Source: an uncultured Collinsella sp.
Lineage (GTDB): Bacteria > Actinomycetota > Coriobacteriia > Coriobacteriales > Coriobacteriaceae
NCBI GenBank assembly: GCA_900544875.1
Contig: UQWS01000010.1
Coordinates: 1 to 64,000 of the forward strand
Reading direction: 5' to 3'
Length of the DNA: 64,000 nt
The notes under the pieces were generated by a model. That model was not told where the DNA came from and ran no database searches. It saw only the letters and a list, made by a program, of their open reading frames with translations. A program made the position numbers and the translations under genes. Numbering within the stretch: the first letter of the stretch is position 1; each line of letters opens with the position of its first letter. This document shows positions 53,600 to 64,000 of the stretch, in pieces.

Positions 53600-54904
53600 T
53601 TGAAGGCGGACACTCAAACCATCGACATCCTGTTGTTGGGCAGCGGCGGCCGTGAGCATGCTTTGGCAGCTAAGCTCGCAGCATCACCGCGCGCCGGCAA
53701 GCTCTACATCGCGCCGGGCAACGGCGGCACCGCGAGCTGCGGCGAGAACGTTGTTCTCGACGACTGCGATCCTGCGGCCGTGGCGGCGTTTGCGCAGAGC
53801 CACGGATGCGGACTCGTGGTAATTGGCCCCGAGGCTCCGCTCGTGGCGGGCGTGGCCGACGCCGTGCGCGCGGTGGGTATTCCCTGCTTTGGCCCGGGTG
53901 CCGAGGGCGCCCAGATGGAGGGCTCTAAGCTGTTCTCCAAGCAGCTCATGGAGCGCGCGGGCATTCCGACGGCAGCCTACGGCTCGTTTACCGACGAGGC
54001 TTCGGCTCTTGCTTATGTGCGTGAGCAGGGCGCTCCGCTGGTCGTCAAGGCCGACGGCCTTGCCGCGGGCAAGGGCGTTATCGTGGCGACCGAACTTGAG
54101 CAGGCCGAGGAGGCCGTGCGCGAGTGCTTTGGCGGCACCTTTGGCGATGCCGGCAACACCGTGGTTATCGAGGAGATGCTGACCGGCCCCGAGTGCTCGC
54201 TTTTGGCCTTTACCGACGGCAAGACCGTGCGCCCCATGGCCACCTCGCAGGACCACAAGCGCGCGCTCGAGGGCGACAAGGGCCCCAACACCGGCGGCAT
54301 GGGTGTCTACAGCCCGGTGCCCATCGTGACCGACGAGGAGCACGCCACCATGGTGAAGGTCATGGAGCAGACCGTTGCCGAGCTTGCTGCCGAGGGCATC
54401 GACTACCGCGGCTGCCTGTACGGCGGCTTTATGCTCACGCCCGCCGGCCCCAAGGTGCTGGAGTTCAATGCCCGCTTTGGCGACCCCGAGACGCAGGTCG
54501 TGCTGCCGCGCCTTAAGAACGACCTGGTTGAGGTCATGCTGGCCTGCGCCAACTGTGAGCTCGATCAGATTGAGCTCGACTGGCGCGACGAGTGGGCCGT
54601 GGCCGTTGTCCTGACGAGCGCGGGCTATCCCGGCAGCTACGAGAGGGGCAAGGTCATCGCCGGTATCACCGATGCCGAGGCCATGGAGAACGTGACCGTG
54701 TACCACGCGGGCACTGCTGTGGTGAACGGCCAGCTCTTGACCAATGGTGGTCGCGTGCTTGCCGTGACCGCTCTGGGCGACACGTTCGAGAACGCTCGCA
54801 ACCTTGCCTACGAGGCCTGCGAGAAGATTGATTTTGAGGGTAAGACCCTGCGTCACGACATCGGCCTGCGCGCGCTGCGCGGCCGCGACGCCTGGGATGC
54901 CTAA
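53600..54904 (+). CDS. purD: phosphoribosylamine--glycine ligase
   Basis: A 434-residue ATP-grasp enzyme (GARS) of purine synthesis. ILLLGSGGREHALAAKLA opens the protein, KADGLAAGKGVIVA and NTGGMGVYSPVP mark the ATP-grasp core, and the metal-binding LEFNARFGDPETQVVLPRL follows. The start is TTG at 53600 with GAGGAGG five bases upstream; the longer frame to 53432 runs back into purA. The NUDIX gene follows 12-21 bases later. Confidence 0.95.
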   Translation: MKADTQTIDILLLGSGGREHALAAKLAASPRAGKLYIAPGNGGTASCGENVVLDDCDPAAVAAFAQSHGCGLVVIGPEAPLVAGVADAVRAVGIPCFGPGAEGAQMEGSKLFSKQLMERAGIPTAAYGSFTDEASALAYVREQGAPLVVKADGLAAGKGVIVATELEQAEEAVRECFGGTFGDAGNTVVIEEMLTGPECSLLAFTDGKTVRPMATSQDHKRALEGDKGPNTGGMGVYSPVPIVTDEEHATMVKVMEQTVAELAAEGIDYRGCLYGGFMLTPAGPKVLEFNARFGDPETQVVLPRLKNDLVEVMLACANCELDQIELDWRDEWAVAVVLTSAGYPGSYERGKVIAGITDAEAMENVTVYHAGTAVVNGQLLTNGGRVLAVTALGDTFENARNLAYEACEKIDFEGKTLRHDIGLRALRGRDAWDA

Positions 54905-54925
54905 AGTCCGAGAGGAATGAGACGG

Positions 54926-55621
54926 ATGGACGAAAAGAACGAAGAGCTCGTGGATGCGCAGATCGTCGAGGAGGACAGCCGCGTGTATGGGCACGCCGAG
55001 GGCGAACCTGGTGGCGAGGTCGCTGACGAGCCGGCGCTGGTGCTGGGCGACGATGACCCGCACGATGCCGAGCTGCACGAGAAGATTCTTTCGGAGGAGT
55101 GCGCCTGGAAGGGCAAGATCCTCGACGTCCACCGTCTTGAGGTTGAGCTGCCCAACGGTCGCCGCAGCGCCCGCGATATCGTTCGCCATCCGGGTGCTGC
55201 GGCCGTTGTGGCGCTGACCGAGAGTGGCAAGATCGTACTGGTGCGTCAGTACCGCACCGCCATCGACCGCGTGACGGTCGAGATTCCCGCCGGCAAGCTC
55301 GATTCAGGTGAGGACCCGCTCGATTGCGCCAAGCGCGAACTGCATGAGGAGACGGGCTTTAGGGCTGGTCGCATTCGCTTTTTGACGTCGATTGTCACGT
55401 CCTGCGGTTTTTGCGATGAGATCATCCACATCTACTTGGCTACCAAGCTCGAGTTTGATGCGCCCAACCCCGACGATGACGAGTTTGTCAACGTGGACCT
55501 GGTGCCGCTGCACGAGCTGATCGACGCCGTGCTCGACGGCAAGATCGAAGACGCCAAGACCGTCGTGGGCGCTCTTGCCTGCGACAGTATCGCTCACCGA
55601 CTAGGCGGGGCAGAGCTCTAG
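54926..55621 (+). CDS. NUDIX hydrolase, ADP-ribose pyrophosphatase type
   Basis: About 231 residues. An acidic N-terminal extension of about 50 residues precedes the domain. The Nudix box is GKLDSGEDPLDCAKRELHEE followed by TGF, and it is preceded by VLVRQYRTAIDRVTVEIPA, as in ADP-ribose pyrophosphatases. TSCGFCDEIIHIYLATKL is also typical. The ATG at 54926 has AGAGGA nine bases upstream; the ATG at 54917 is too close to it. Probably co-transcribed with purD. Confidence 0.88.
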   Translation: MDEKNEELVDAQIVEEDSRVYGHAEGEPGGEVADEPALVLGDDDPHDAELHEKILSEECAWKGKILDVHRLEVELPNGRRSARDIVRHPGAAAVVALTESGKIVLVRQYRTAIDRVTVEIPAGKLDSGEDPLDCAKRELHEETGFRAGRIRFLTSIVTSCGFCDEIIHIYLATKLEFDAPNPDDDEFVNVDLVPLHELIDAVLDGKIEDAKTVVGALACDSIAHRLGGAEL

Positions 55622-55649
55622 GTTACGCGGTTTTACCAAACCGCGTAAC
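55622..55649 (+). terminator. hairpin after the NUDIX gene
   Basis: Stem GTTACGCGGTTT-TACC-AAACCGCGTAAC starts at the stop codon. It lacks a T-run. Confidence 0.45.
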
Positions 55650-55662
55650 GAGTCGACGCTGC

Positions 55663-55760
55663 AAACGCCCCTAAGCGGCAATCTGCCTTTCAATCGTCGC
55701 TCGCGTACCGAAGTACGCGTCGCTCCTCTTTCAAGGCACCTTGCTCGCTTAGGGACGTTT
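55663..55760. repeat. 98-bp imperfect palindrome
   Basis: Outer arms AAACGCCCCTAAGCG.../...CGCTTAGGGACGTTT, middle arms TGCCTTTCAA/TCAAGGCA, and centre GCGTAC-CGAA-GTACGC. It fills most of the gap between the NUDIX and ABC transporter genes. No gene is visible in the gap. Confidence 0.7.
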
Positions 55761-55868
55761 TCGCTGACGCTGCCAGAACATCGGCGTTATGCTTGTTGGG
55801 ACGCTTTGTTTTCAGCCTGACCGGTTCAACCGGATTTCTCACGCTATTTATTTCTCTTCGAGGATTGC

Positions 55869-57641
55869 ATGTTTAAAAGGTTTCTCTCGTATTACGAGCC
55901 CCAGATGGGGCTTTTTGTTGCTGATACTGTTTGTGCTCTGGTGCTTGCCGCCATTGACCTGGCGTTCCCCATTATCCTGCGCAATTTGACCGGTGGGCTG
56001 TTTACTCAGGGTCAGGCTGTCATTATGCAGGCGCTCGGCATGATCGCGGTGGGCTTGGTGCTGATGTATGCCGTCCGCTGCGCCTGCCGCTATTTTGTGA
56101 GCTATTGGGGTCACGTGATGGGCGCGCGTATGGAGTCCAAAATGCGCGAGGACCTGTTTGACCAGTATGAGCGCTTTAGCTTTGCGTACTTTGACCGCAA
56201 CAGCTCGGGCGACATGATGAGCCGCGTGGTCAACGACCTGTTCGATATCTGCGAGGCGGCGCATCACGTGCCCGAGTGGATCATCATCTGCGGCATCGAG
56301 ATTATCGGCTCGTTTGTGATCCTCTTTACCATCGCCCCGGTGCTGGCGCTTGCCATGGCTGTGGTGACGGCGGCGTTTGCGGTCATCATGTTTTGGCAGA
56401 ACATGCGCATGCGCGAGGTCTTTAGCGACAACCGCAAAAAGATCAGCGGCATCAATGCGCAGCTGCAGGATTCGCTGGCGGGCATGCGCGTGGTCAAGAG
56501 TTTTGCCAATGAGGAGACCGAACGCTTCAAGTTCCGCGCCTCCAACAATCGCTATCTTTCGTCCAAGGAGAACATGTATCACGCCATGGGCGTCTATACC
56601 GCGACGTATGGCCTGCTCTCGGGTGTGCTCTATGTGATCGTGGTGCTGCTGGGCGGCTGGCTGGTCGCCCAGGGACAGCTGCAGGCGGTCGATATGGCGA
56701 CCTTTGCACTCTATATTTCGCTGTTCTGCACGCCGCTCGAGACACTCGTCAATTCGGCCGAAACGTATCAGAAGGCCATCGCCGGCTTTAAGCGCATGGA
56801 CGAGGTGCTCTCGACCGCGCCGGATATCCAGGACAAGCCGGGCGCTACGGATCTGCAGGTGACTGCCGGCGCCGTGGAGTATCACGACGTGTGCTTTAAC
56901 TACGAGGACGTTGAGCTGGGCGAGGGCGATGCCGAAGAGCGTCCCGTTATCGACCATATGAATCTGTCCATCAAGCCCGGGCAGACCATCGCTTTGGTTG
57001 GCCCTTCGGGCGGTGGCAAGTCCACGACCTGTTCGCTGCTGCCGCGCTTTTATGACGTGGCTGCCGGATCCATTAGCATCGACGGCCAGGACGTGCGCGA
57101 TGTGACGCAGCAGAGCCTGCGTCGCGCCATCGGCCTGGTGCAGCAGGATGTCTATCTGTTTGACGGCACGATTGGCGAGAACATCGCCTACGGCAAGCCG
57201 GGCGCTACGGCAGGAGAGATCGCCGAGGCCGCCCGTCGCGCCAACATCGATGCCTTTATCGAGTCGCTTCCACAGGGTTATGACACGGTCGTGGGCGAGC
57301 GCGGCAGCCGTCTTTCGGGCGGACAGAAGCAGCGTGTTGCCATCGCGCGAGTGTTTCTCAAGAACCCCAAGATCCTTATTTTGGATGAGGCGACGAGTGC
57401 TTTGGATAACGAGAGCGAGGAGGCGGTGCAGGAGTCGCTCGAAGAGCTGGCACGCGGCCGCACCACGATTATCATCGCCCACCGTCTTTCGACCATTAAG
57501 CATGCCGATGAGATCGCGACCGTTGAGCATGGTCGCGTTGTGGAGCGTGGCACGCACGAGGAGCTTCTCGCCCGTGGCGGCACTTATGCCCGTTACTATC
57601 GAATGCAGTTCGAAGGTGCGCGTGCGCACGAGCTCGACTGA
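55869..57641 (+). CDS. ABC exporter half-transporter
   Basis: 590 residues. Six membrane helices at about 1-310 form the exporter domain, with SSGDMMSRVVNDLFD and a coupling helix region. The ATPase has Walker A GPSGGGKSTTCS, Q-loop LVQQDVYLFDGTIGENI, signature RLSGGQKQR, Walker B ILILDEATSALD and the switch His in IIAHRLSTI. A single half-gene suggests a homodimer. The substrate cannot be told; relatives export lipids, peptides or drugs. The next gene encodes a single-span protein and may be a partner. Confidence 0.93.
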   Translation: MFKRFLSYYEPQMGLFVADTVCALVLAAIDLAFPIILRNLTGGLFTQGQAVIMQALGMIAVGLVLMYAVRCACRYFVSYWGHVMGARMESKMREDLFDQYERFSFAYFDRNSSGDMMSRVVNDLFDICEAAHHVPEWIIICGIEIIGSFVILFTIAPVLALAMAVVTAAFAVIMFWQNMRMREVFSDNRKKISGINAQLQDSLAGMRVVKSFANEETERFKFRASNNRYLSSKENMYHAMGVYTATYGLLSGVLYVIVVLLGGWLVAQGQLQAVDMATFALYISLFCTPLETLVNSAETYQKAIAGFKRMDEVLSTAPDIQDKPGATDLQVTAGAVEYHDVCFNYEDVELGEGDAEERPVIDHMNLSIKPGQTIALVGPSGGGKSTTCSLLPRFYDVAAGSISIDGQDVRDVTQQSLRRAIGLVQQDVYLFDGTIGENIAYGKPGATAGEIAEAARRANIDAFIESLPQGYDTVVGERGSRLSGGQKQRVAIARVFLKNPKILILDEATSALDNESEEAVQESLEELARGRTTIIIAHRLSTIKHADEIATVEHGRVVERGTHEELLARGGTYARYYRMQFEGARAHELD

Positions 57642-57660
57642 TTGATATGACAGGAAGTTT

Positions 57661-58626
57661 ATGGCTGACAAGAACCCTTTGACTCCGGAAGAAGTGACGG
57701 AGTTATTCTCCGAAATCGATGCATCCGGTGTCTTGGATCCCACGCTTGCCAAAAAGCGCACCGAGCGCATGCGTGAGAAGGAGGCTGCGGCCAAGCGCGG
57801 TGACAAAGCGGCGCTAGCGCAGCTGCGCAGCGAGGACCGCGCGAGCCAGGCAAAACATATCGACCCGCTGTCCGAGGACGACCCTTCGGGCTCGCAGGTG
57901 AGCCATACCATTACGAAGACTGCCATGGCCGTGGTCATTGGCATCTTGGTGCTGATTGTGGGCATGCAGATTGGCTACGGCGTGATGCGACGCCTGAACA
58001 CCGCCAACCTGTCCGAGAGCGTTTCGGTGGATACCGTTTCGACGGCGCTGAAGGGCGGCCTTGAGTGGGGCAACGGCTTTACGCAGTTCCCGCTCGACTT
58101 TACCGTCGATGAAGCTGATGAGCGTACGGGCACGGTCGAGGTGACGGTGTTGGACACATCGTCTGCCAACGAGCTCGAGCTGCTGTCCAACGGGCAGATT
58201 CAGGCCGCTGCGCTTGCGACCAACGCGCTGCTCAACGATAAGATCGACCGCGTGGTGTATAACGTTCACGCCTATATCGACGAGGATAGCAACATTCAGC
58301 ACGATTCCTTCTTTGGCATGTTTCCCGCGCGGGGTCATCAGAGCGCCATTTTGACGTTTGTGTGGACCAAGAGCTCATCCAACGCCACGAGTATCGACTG
58401 GAAGATGCGCATCGTAAGCATGGACGACACCATTGCCGAGCGCATTCAAAAACAGGTGAACTCGGTTTCGTCGCTGATCGAGGACCCGGTGGTGAGCCAG
58501 ACCAAGATTGACGAGGAAAAGGCCGAACGTGACCTGGAGCATCGTCTGCATGGCCGCGAGATTTTCCGCGGCGGCAAGCCCGATCGCTCACCGTCCGATC
58601 TGCTGGAACAGGACAAGCAAAAGTAA
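57661..58626 (+). CDS. unknown single-span membrane protein
   Basis: 321 residues. Residues 1-85 are charged and cytoplasmic with a KKRTERMREKEAAAKRG helix. One transmembrane helix lies at about 88-110 (AMAVVIGILVLIVGMQIGYG). The outer part (about 115-270) is an alpha/beta domain with VEVTVLDTSSANELELL and QAAALATNALLNDKIDRVVYNVH. It ends in a charged helix. No family is recognised. It starts 20 bases after the ABC transporter and ends at a terminator, so the two form one unit. Confidence 0.75.
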   Translation: MADKNPLTPEEVTELFSEIDASGVLDPTLAKKRTERMREKEAAAKRGDKAALAQLRSEDRASQAKHIDPLSEDDPSGSQVSHTITKTAMAVVIGILVLIVGMQIGYGVMRRLNTANLSESVSVDTVSTALKGGLEWGNGFTQFPLDFTVDEADERTGTVEVTVLDTSSANELELLSNGQIQAAALATNALLNDKIDRVVYNVHAYIDEDSNIQHDSFFGMFPARGHQSAILTFVWTKSSSNATSIDWKMRIVSMDDTIAERIQKQVNSVSSLIEDPVVSQTKIDEEKAERDLEHRLHGREIFRGGKPDRSPSDLLEQDKQK

Positions 58627-58633
58627 GAGGCCA

Positions 58634-58673
58634 TTATCCCGCGTGAGCCACAAGCCCACGCGGGATAATTTTT
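58634..58673 (+). terminator. terminator of the ABC transporter unit
   Basis: Stem ATTATCCCGCGTG...CACGCGGGATAAT followed by TTTT. Confidence 0.88.
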
Positions 58674-58800
58674 CTGGGACGGGGATTAAATAATCATTAT
58701 GCATAGAAAGTCATAATTATCATTTCGTAAACATTTCGATGAAATTAACGCCATGAGGCATGCTTGCGGTTACAATACCGCGAGGCCTAACTACACACCT

Positions 58801-58834
58801 TTAAGCCGGTCCTGTGAGACCGGGAAGGAGAATT
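58801..58834 (+). promoter_or_regulatory. PyrR-type RNA site in the carA leader
   Basis: GCCGGTCCTGTGAGACCGG (58805-58823) places the loop UCCUGUGAG on a short stem, which matches the PyrR-binding consensus (UCCNGNGAG). The carA Shine-Dalgarno GGAAGGAG follows at once, so PyrR binding with UMP would probably block translation directly. No PyrR gene lies in this window. Confidence 0.65.
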
Positions 58835-60274
58835 ATGGCGAACAACCATACCGCGGGCGCTGCCGCCCGCACCTTCGCGCCCAGCGAGCTTTGCCAGCGT
58901 ATGCTGGCCAAAACCAGCAAGGGCACCTGCGGTCCCTGTATCCTGTATCTTGAGGATGGGACCATTTTTTATGGACGTGCATGCGGCGCCGAGGGCACCG
59001 CGACCGGCGAAGTCTGCTTCAACACCTCGCTCGAGGGCTACTTTGAGGTCATGACCGACCCGAGTTATGCCGGCCAAATTGTAACCATGACCTATCCGCA
59101 GATCGGCAATTACGGTATCGACGAGACCGATGTCCAGTCGGCCTTCCCCGGCGACGCCGTGCGCCCTGCGAGCGCTCCGGCTATGCGCGGCATGATCGTT
59201 CGCGATATGTGCGCCACGCCTTCTAACTGGCGCTCGGCCGTCAGCGTGCCGGAGTACCTGCGCGCTCACGGCATCGTCGCTATCGAGGGTATCGACACCC
59301 GCGCTCTGGTGCGCCATCTGCGCGACAATGGTTCCAAGATGGGCATTATCTCGACCGAGATCTTCGACGTCGACGAGCTTGCCGAGCGCTTGTCCGCTGC
59401 GCCCACGCTGGTAGGCGAGAACCTGGTCAAGACCGTAAGTTGCCCCGCGCCTCACGAGTTTGTGGCCGCCGACCTGCCTGCCACGCATGACTTTGCGCTT
59501 GCGGCTGCCGCTCCTGCCCGTCACAAAGTGGTCGCCTACGACTGCGGTGTGAAGCGCGGTATTCTGGAGGGCCTGGTCCGTGCCGGCTGCGATCTCACCG
59601 TCGTGCCGTGGGATACGCCCGCCCAGCAGGTGCTCGACATGAATCCCGATGGCGTCTTTTTGTCCAACGGCCCCGGCGACCCCGATGCCGTGGTGGAGAC
59701 CTATGAGCAGGTACAGCAGCTGATCGGCAAGGTGCCGGTCTTTGGCATTTGCCTCGGTCACCAGATGATCAGCCTGGCCTGCGGCGCCCAAATGGAAAAG
59801 CTTAAATTCGGTCACCGTGGCGGTAACCAGCCGGTTATGAATCTGGTGAGCCGTCGCGTGGAGATCACCGCGCAAAACCACGGCTTTGGCCTGCTGTTCC
59901 CCAGTCTGGGCAAACTGATTCCGGAGCTTTCCGGCGGCGAAACCGAGCATGCGGCCGACGGTGACCTGCGCGCCTGGGTGCGTCGCGGCATCGCGCCGGT
60001 CGTGATGAACGAGCGCTTTGGTCGCATTCGCCTGACACATGTGAACCTCAACGACGGCACCGCCGAGGGCATCCAGCTGCTCGACGCCCCGTGTTTCTCG
60101 GTCCAGTACCACCCCGAGGCTTCGCCTGGCCCCACCGATGCCCACTATCTCTTTACCGCCTTTACGCGACTCATGGACGGCGAGGAGAACTACCTGGACA
60201 TCGACACCGCGAAGGACCGCCTCGCCGGCTGGAATTTCGCCGAGTCCGAGAACGCTGCGACCGAGGAGAACTAA
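58835..60274 (+). CDS. carA: carbamoyl phosphate synthase small subunit
   Basis: 479 residues. The first 35 are an extra N-terminal segment before YLEDGTIFYGRACGAEG. The glutamine amidotransferase half has VFGICLGHQMISLACG (nucleophile Cys) and SVQYHPEASPGPTD (His, Glu). It releases ammonia from glutamine for CarB in pyrimidine and arginine synthesis. The start is ATG 58835 behind GAAGGAG; a GTG frame from 58814 would run through the regulatory hairpin. Confidence 0.96.
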   Translation: MANNHTAGAAARTFAPSELCQRMLAKTSKGTCGPCILYLEDGTIFYGRACGAEGTATGEVCFNTSLEGYFEVMTDPSYAGQIVTMTYPQIGNYGIDETDVQSAFPGDAVRPASAPAMRGMIVRDMCATPSNWRSAVSVPEYLRAHGIVAIEGIDTRALVRHLRDNGSKMGIISTEIFDVDELAERLSAAPTLVGENLVKTVSCPAPHEFVAADLPATHDFALAAAAPARHKVVAYDCGVKRGILEGLVRAGCDLTVVPWDTPAQQVLDMNPDGVFLSNGPGDPDAVVETYEQVQQLIGKVPVFGICLGHQMISLACGAQMEKLKFGHRGGNQPVMNLVSRRVEITAQNHGFGLLFPSLGKLIPELSGGETEHAADGDLRAWVRRGIAPVVMNERFGRIRLTHVNLNDGTAEGIQLLDAPCFSVQYHPEASPGPTDAHYLFTAFTRLMDGEENYLDIDTAKDRLAGWNFAESENAATEEN

Positions 60275-60275
60275 C

Positions 60276-63590
<3,315 letters not shown>

Positions 63591-63602
63591 TGTGACCTGG
63601 TC

Positions 63603-63687
63603 GGCCGGGGCGGCAGCCGGACACTTTCTCTCGGAAACTGGGCTTCGCGAAGTTTTCCGAGAGAAAGGACCGCCTCCCGCCCCGGCC
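63603..63687. repeat. 85-bp nested palindrome after carB
   Basis: Outer arms GGCCGGGGCGG/CCGCCCCGGCC and inner arms CTTTCTCTCGGAAACT/AGTTTTCCGAGAGAAAG, with an 11-base loop. A terminator role for carB is possible, but no T-run follows. Confidence 0.65.
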
Positions 63688-63761
63688 TACGGTGACTCGG
63701 TTGCACCGTGTGCTGCCGAAGGGGCTTTGTGCGATGACTAGGGCTGAATAGAAAATGAGTG

Positions 63762-63800
63762 TGGGCGCCGTCGTTCGTTTGAACGACGGCGCCCACGTTT
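63762..63800 (-). terminator. terminator of the GntR-type gene
   Basis: Perfect stem GTGGGCGCCGTCGTTC-GTTT-GAACGACGGCGCCCAC between the convergent carB and GntR-type genes. T-rich sequence on the right (GTTTT) also allows plus-strand use. Confidence 0.75.
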
Positions 63801-63805
63801 TGGAT

Positions 63806-64000
63806 TTATTGGGCTGTGGCGGTGAAGGTTGTTTTGTCGGCGGCGATGTGCACGTGCAGCTTTGCCTGACCGTCGCAGCTGATGAGCACGCCTACCTCGA
63901 ACGGGGTTCCCGTCTTGTCGTAGGTCGAACGCACGATGCGCATCGCCGCCTTACCGGTGTTCTGTCCCAAAAGACGCGCCTCATGCTTGTCGAGGTTGAC
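63806..64000 (-). CDS. GntR-family regulator, C-terminal end (UTRA domain), partial
   Basis: The last 64 codons of a minus-strand gene that continues beyond the window. The translation ends LGQNTGKAAMRIVRSTYD, KTGTPFEVGVLIS and KLHVHIAADKTTFTATAQ, which matches the end of UTRA ligand domains in HutC/GntR regulators. Its effector and targets are not visible. Confidence 0.65.
   Translation of the reverse strand, partial: VNLDKHEARLLGQNTGKAAMRIVRSTYDKTGTPFEVGVLISCDGQAKLHVHIAADKTTFTATAQ

Overview
The window is a roughly 60% GC bacterial chromosome segment centred on the replication origin. Gene order around 24-41 kb is rsmG-parA-parB on one side and rpmH-rnpA-yidD-yidC-jag / dnaA-dnaN-recF-dciA-gyrB-gyrA on the other. 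Gene content and protein character suggest an actinobacterium of the class Coriobacteriia, most likely Collinsella or a close relative. This is inferred from recognised families and not from a search. Genes left of about 30.2 kb mostly run on the minus strand and genes to the right mostly on the plus strand, as expected for two replichores leaving an origin there.

Left arm (0-30 kb). It starts with an AT-richer traX-like gene beside tRNA-Lys, bounded by decayed direct repeats. Next come an M29 aminopeptidase, a small membrane protein with purC, a two-component system, a TSCPD protein with a Tat lipoprotein, purB and tRNA-Gly. A 1143-residue thioester/isopeptide adhesin with an LPATG anchor follows. 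Then come a split, apparently inactivated M28 peptidase-like membrane protein, a tandem pair of WYL regulators facing a DnaQ-DinG fusion helicase, ddl and rlmN. The ParABS block has three perfect parS sites at exact 39-bp spacing. The block ends with rsmG, jag, yidC, yidD, rnpA and rpmH.

Origin (30-33.6 kb). DnaA-box-like TTTTCAACA motifs occur between rpmH and dnaA and again between dnaA and dnaN, where an AT-rich tract is a candidate unwinding element. Between the first cluster and dnaA lies an unusual gene encoding a GHKL ATPase domain, a Gln/Met/Pro-rich low-complexity region and a winged helix. It carries two more box-like motifs inside its coding sequence and is my best candidate for an undescribed replication-linked component.

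Right arm (33-64 kb). After gyrA, whose quinolone-determining Ser is Phe, there is a 184-bp near-perfect palindrome and an Ile-Ala-Ile tRNA cluster. Then come a bifunctional-nuclease family gene with two orphan genes, typA, a bactofilin-like membrane protein, a TRIC-type channel and two tRNA-Ser genes. The rpsF-ssb-rpsR-rplI-dnaB-purA-purD run is followed by a NUDIX hydrolase, an ABC half-transporter with a membrane partner, carA-carB behind a PyrR-type leader, and the 3' end of a GntR/UTRA regulator.

Two patterns cut across the window. First, three minus-strand tRNA loci (Lys, Gly, Ser) share the same downstream architecture: a truncated copy of the tRNA 3' end, a string of short perfect hairpins, then a T-arm mimic and the tRNA terminator. 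Second, several intergenic gaps hold long palindromes of unrelated sequence.
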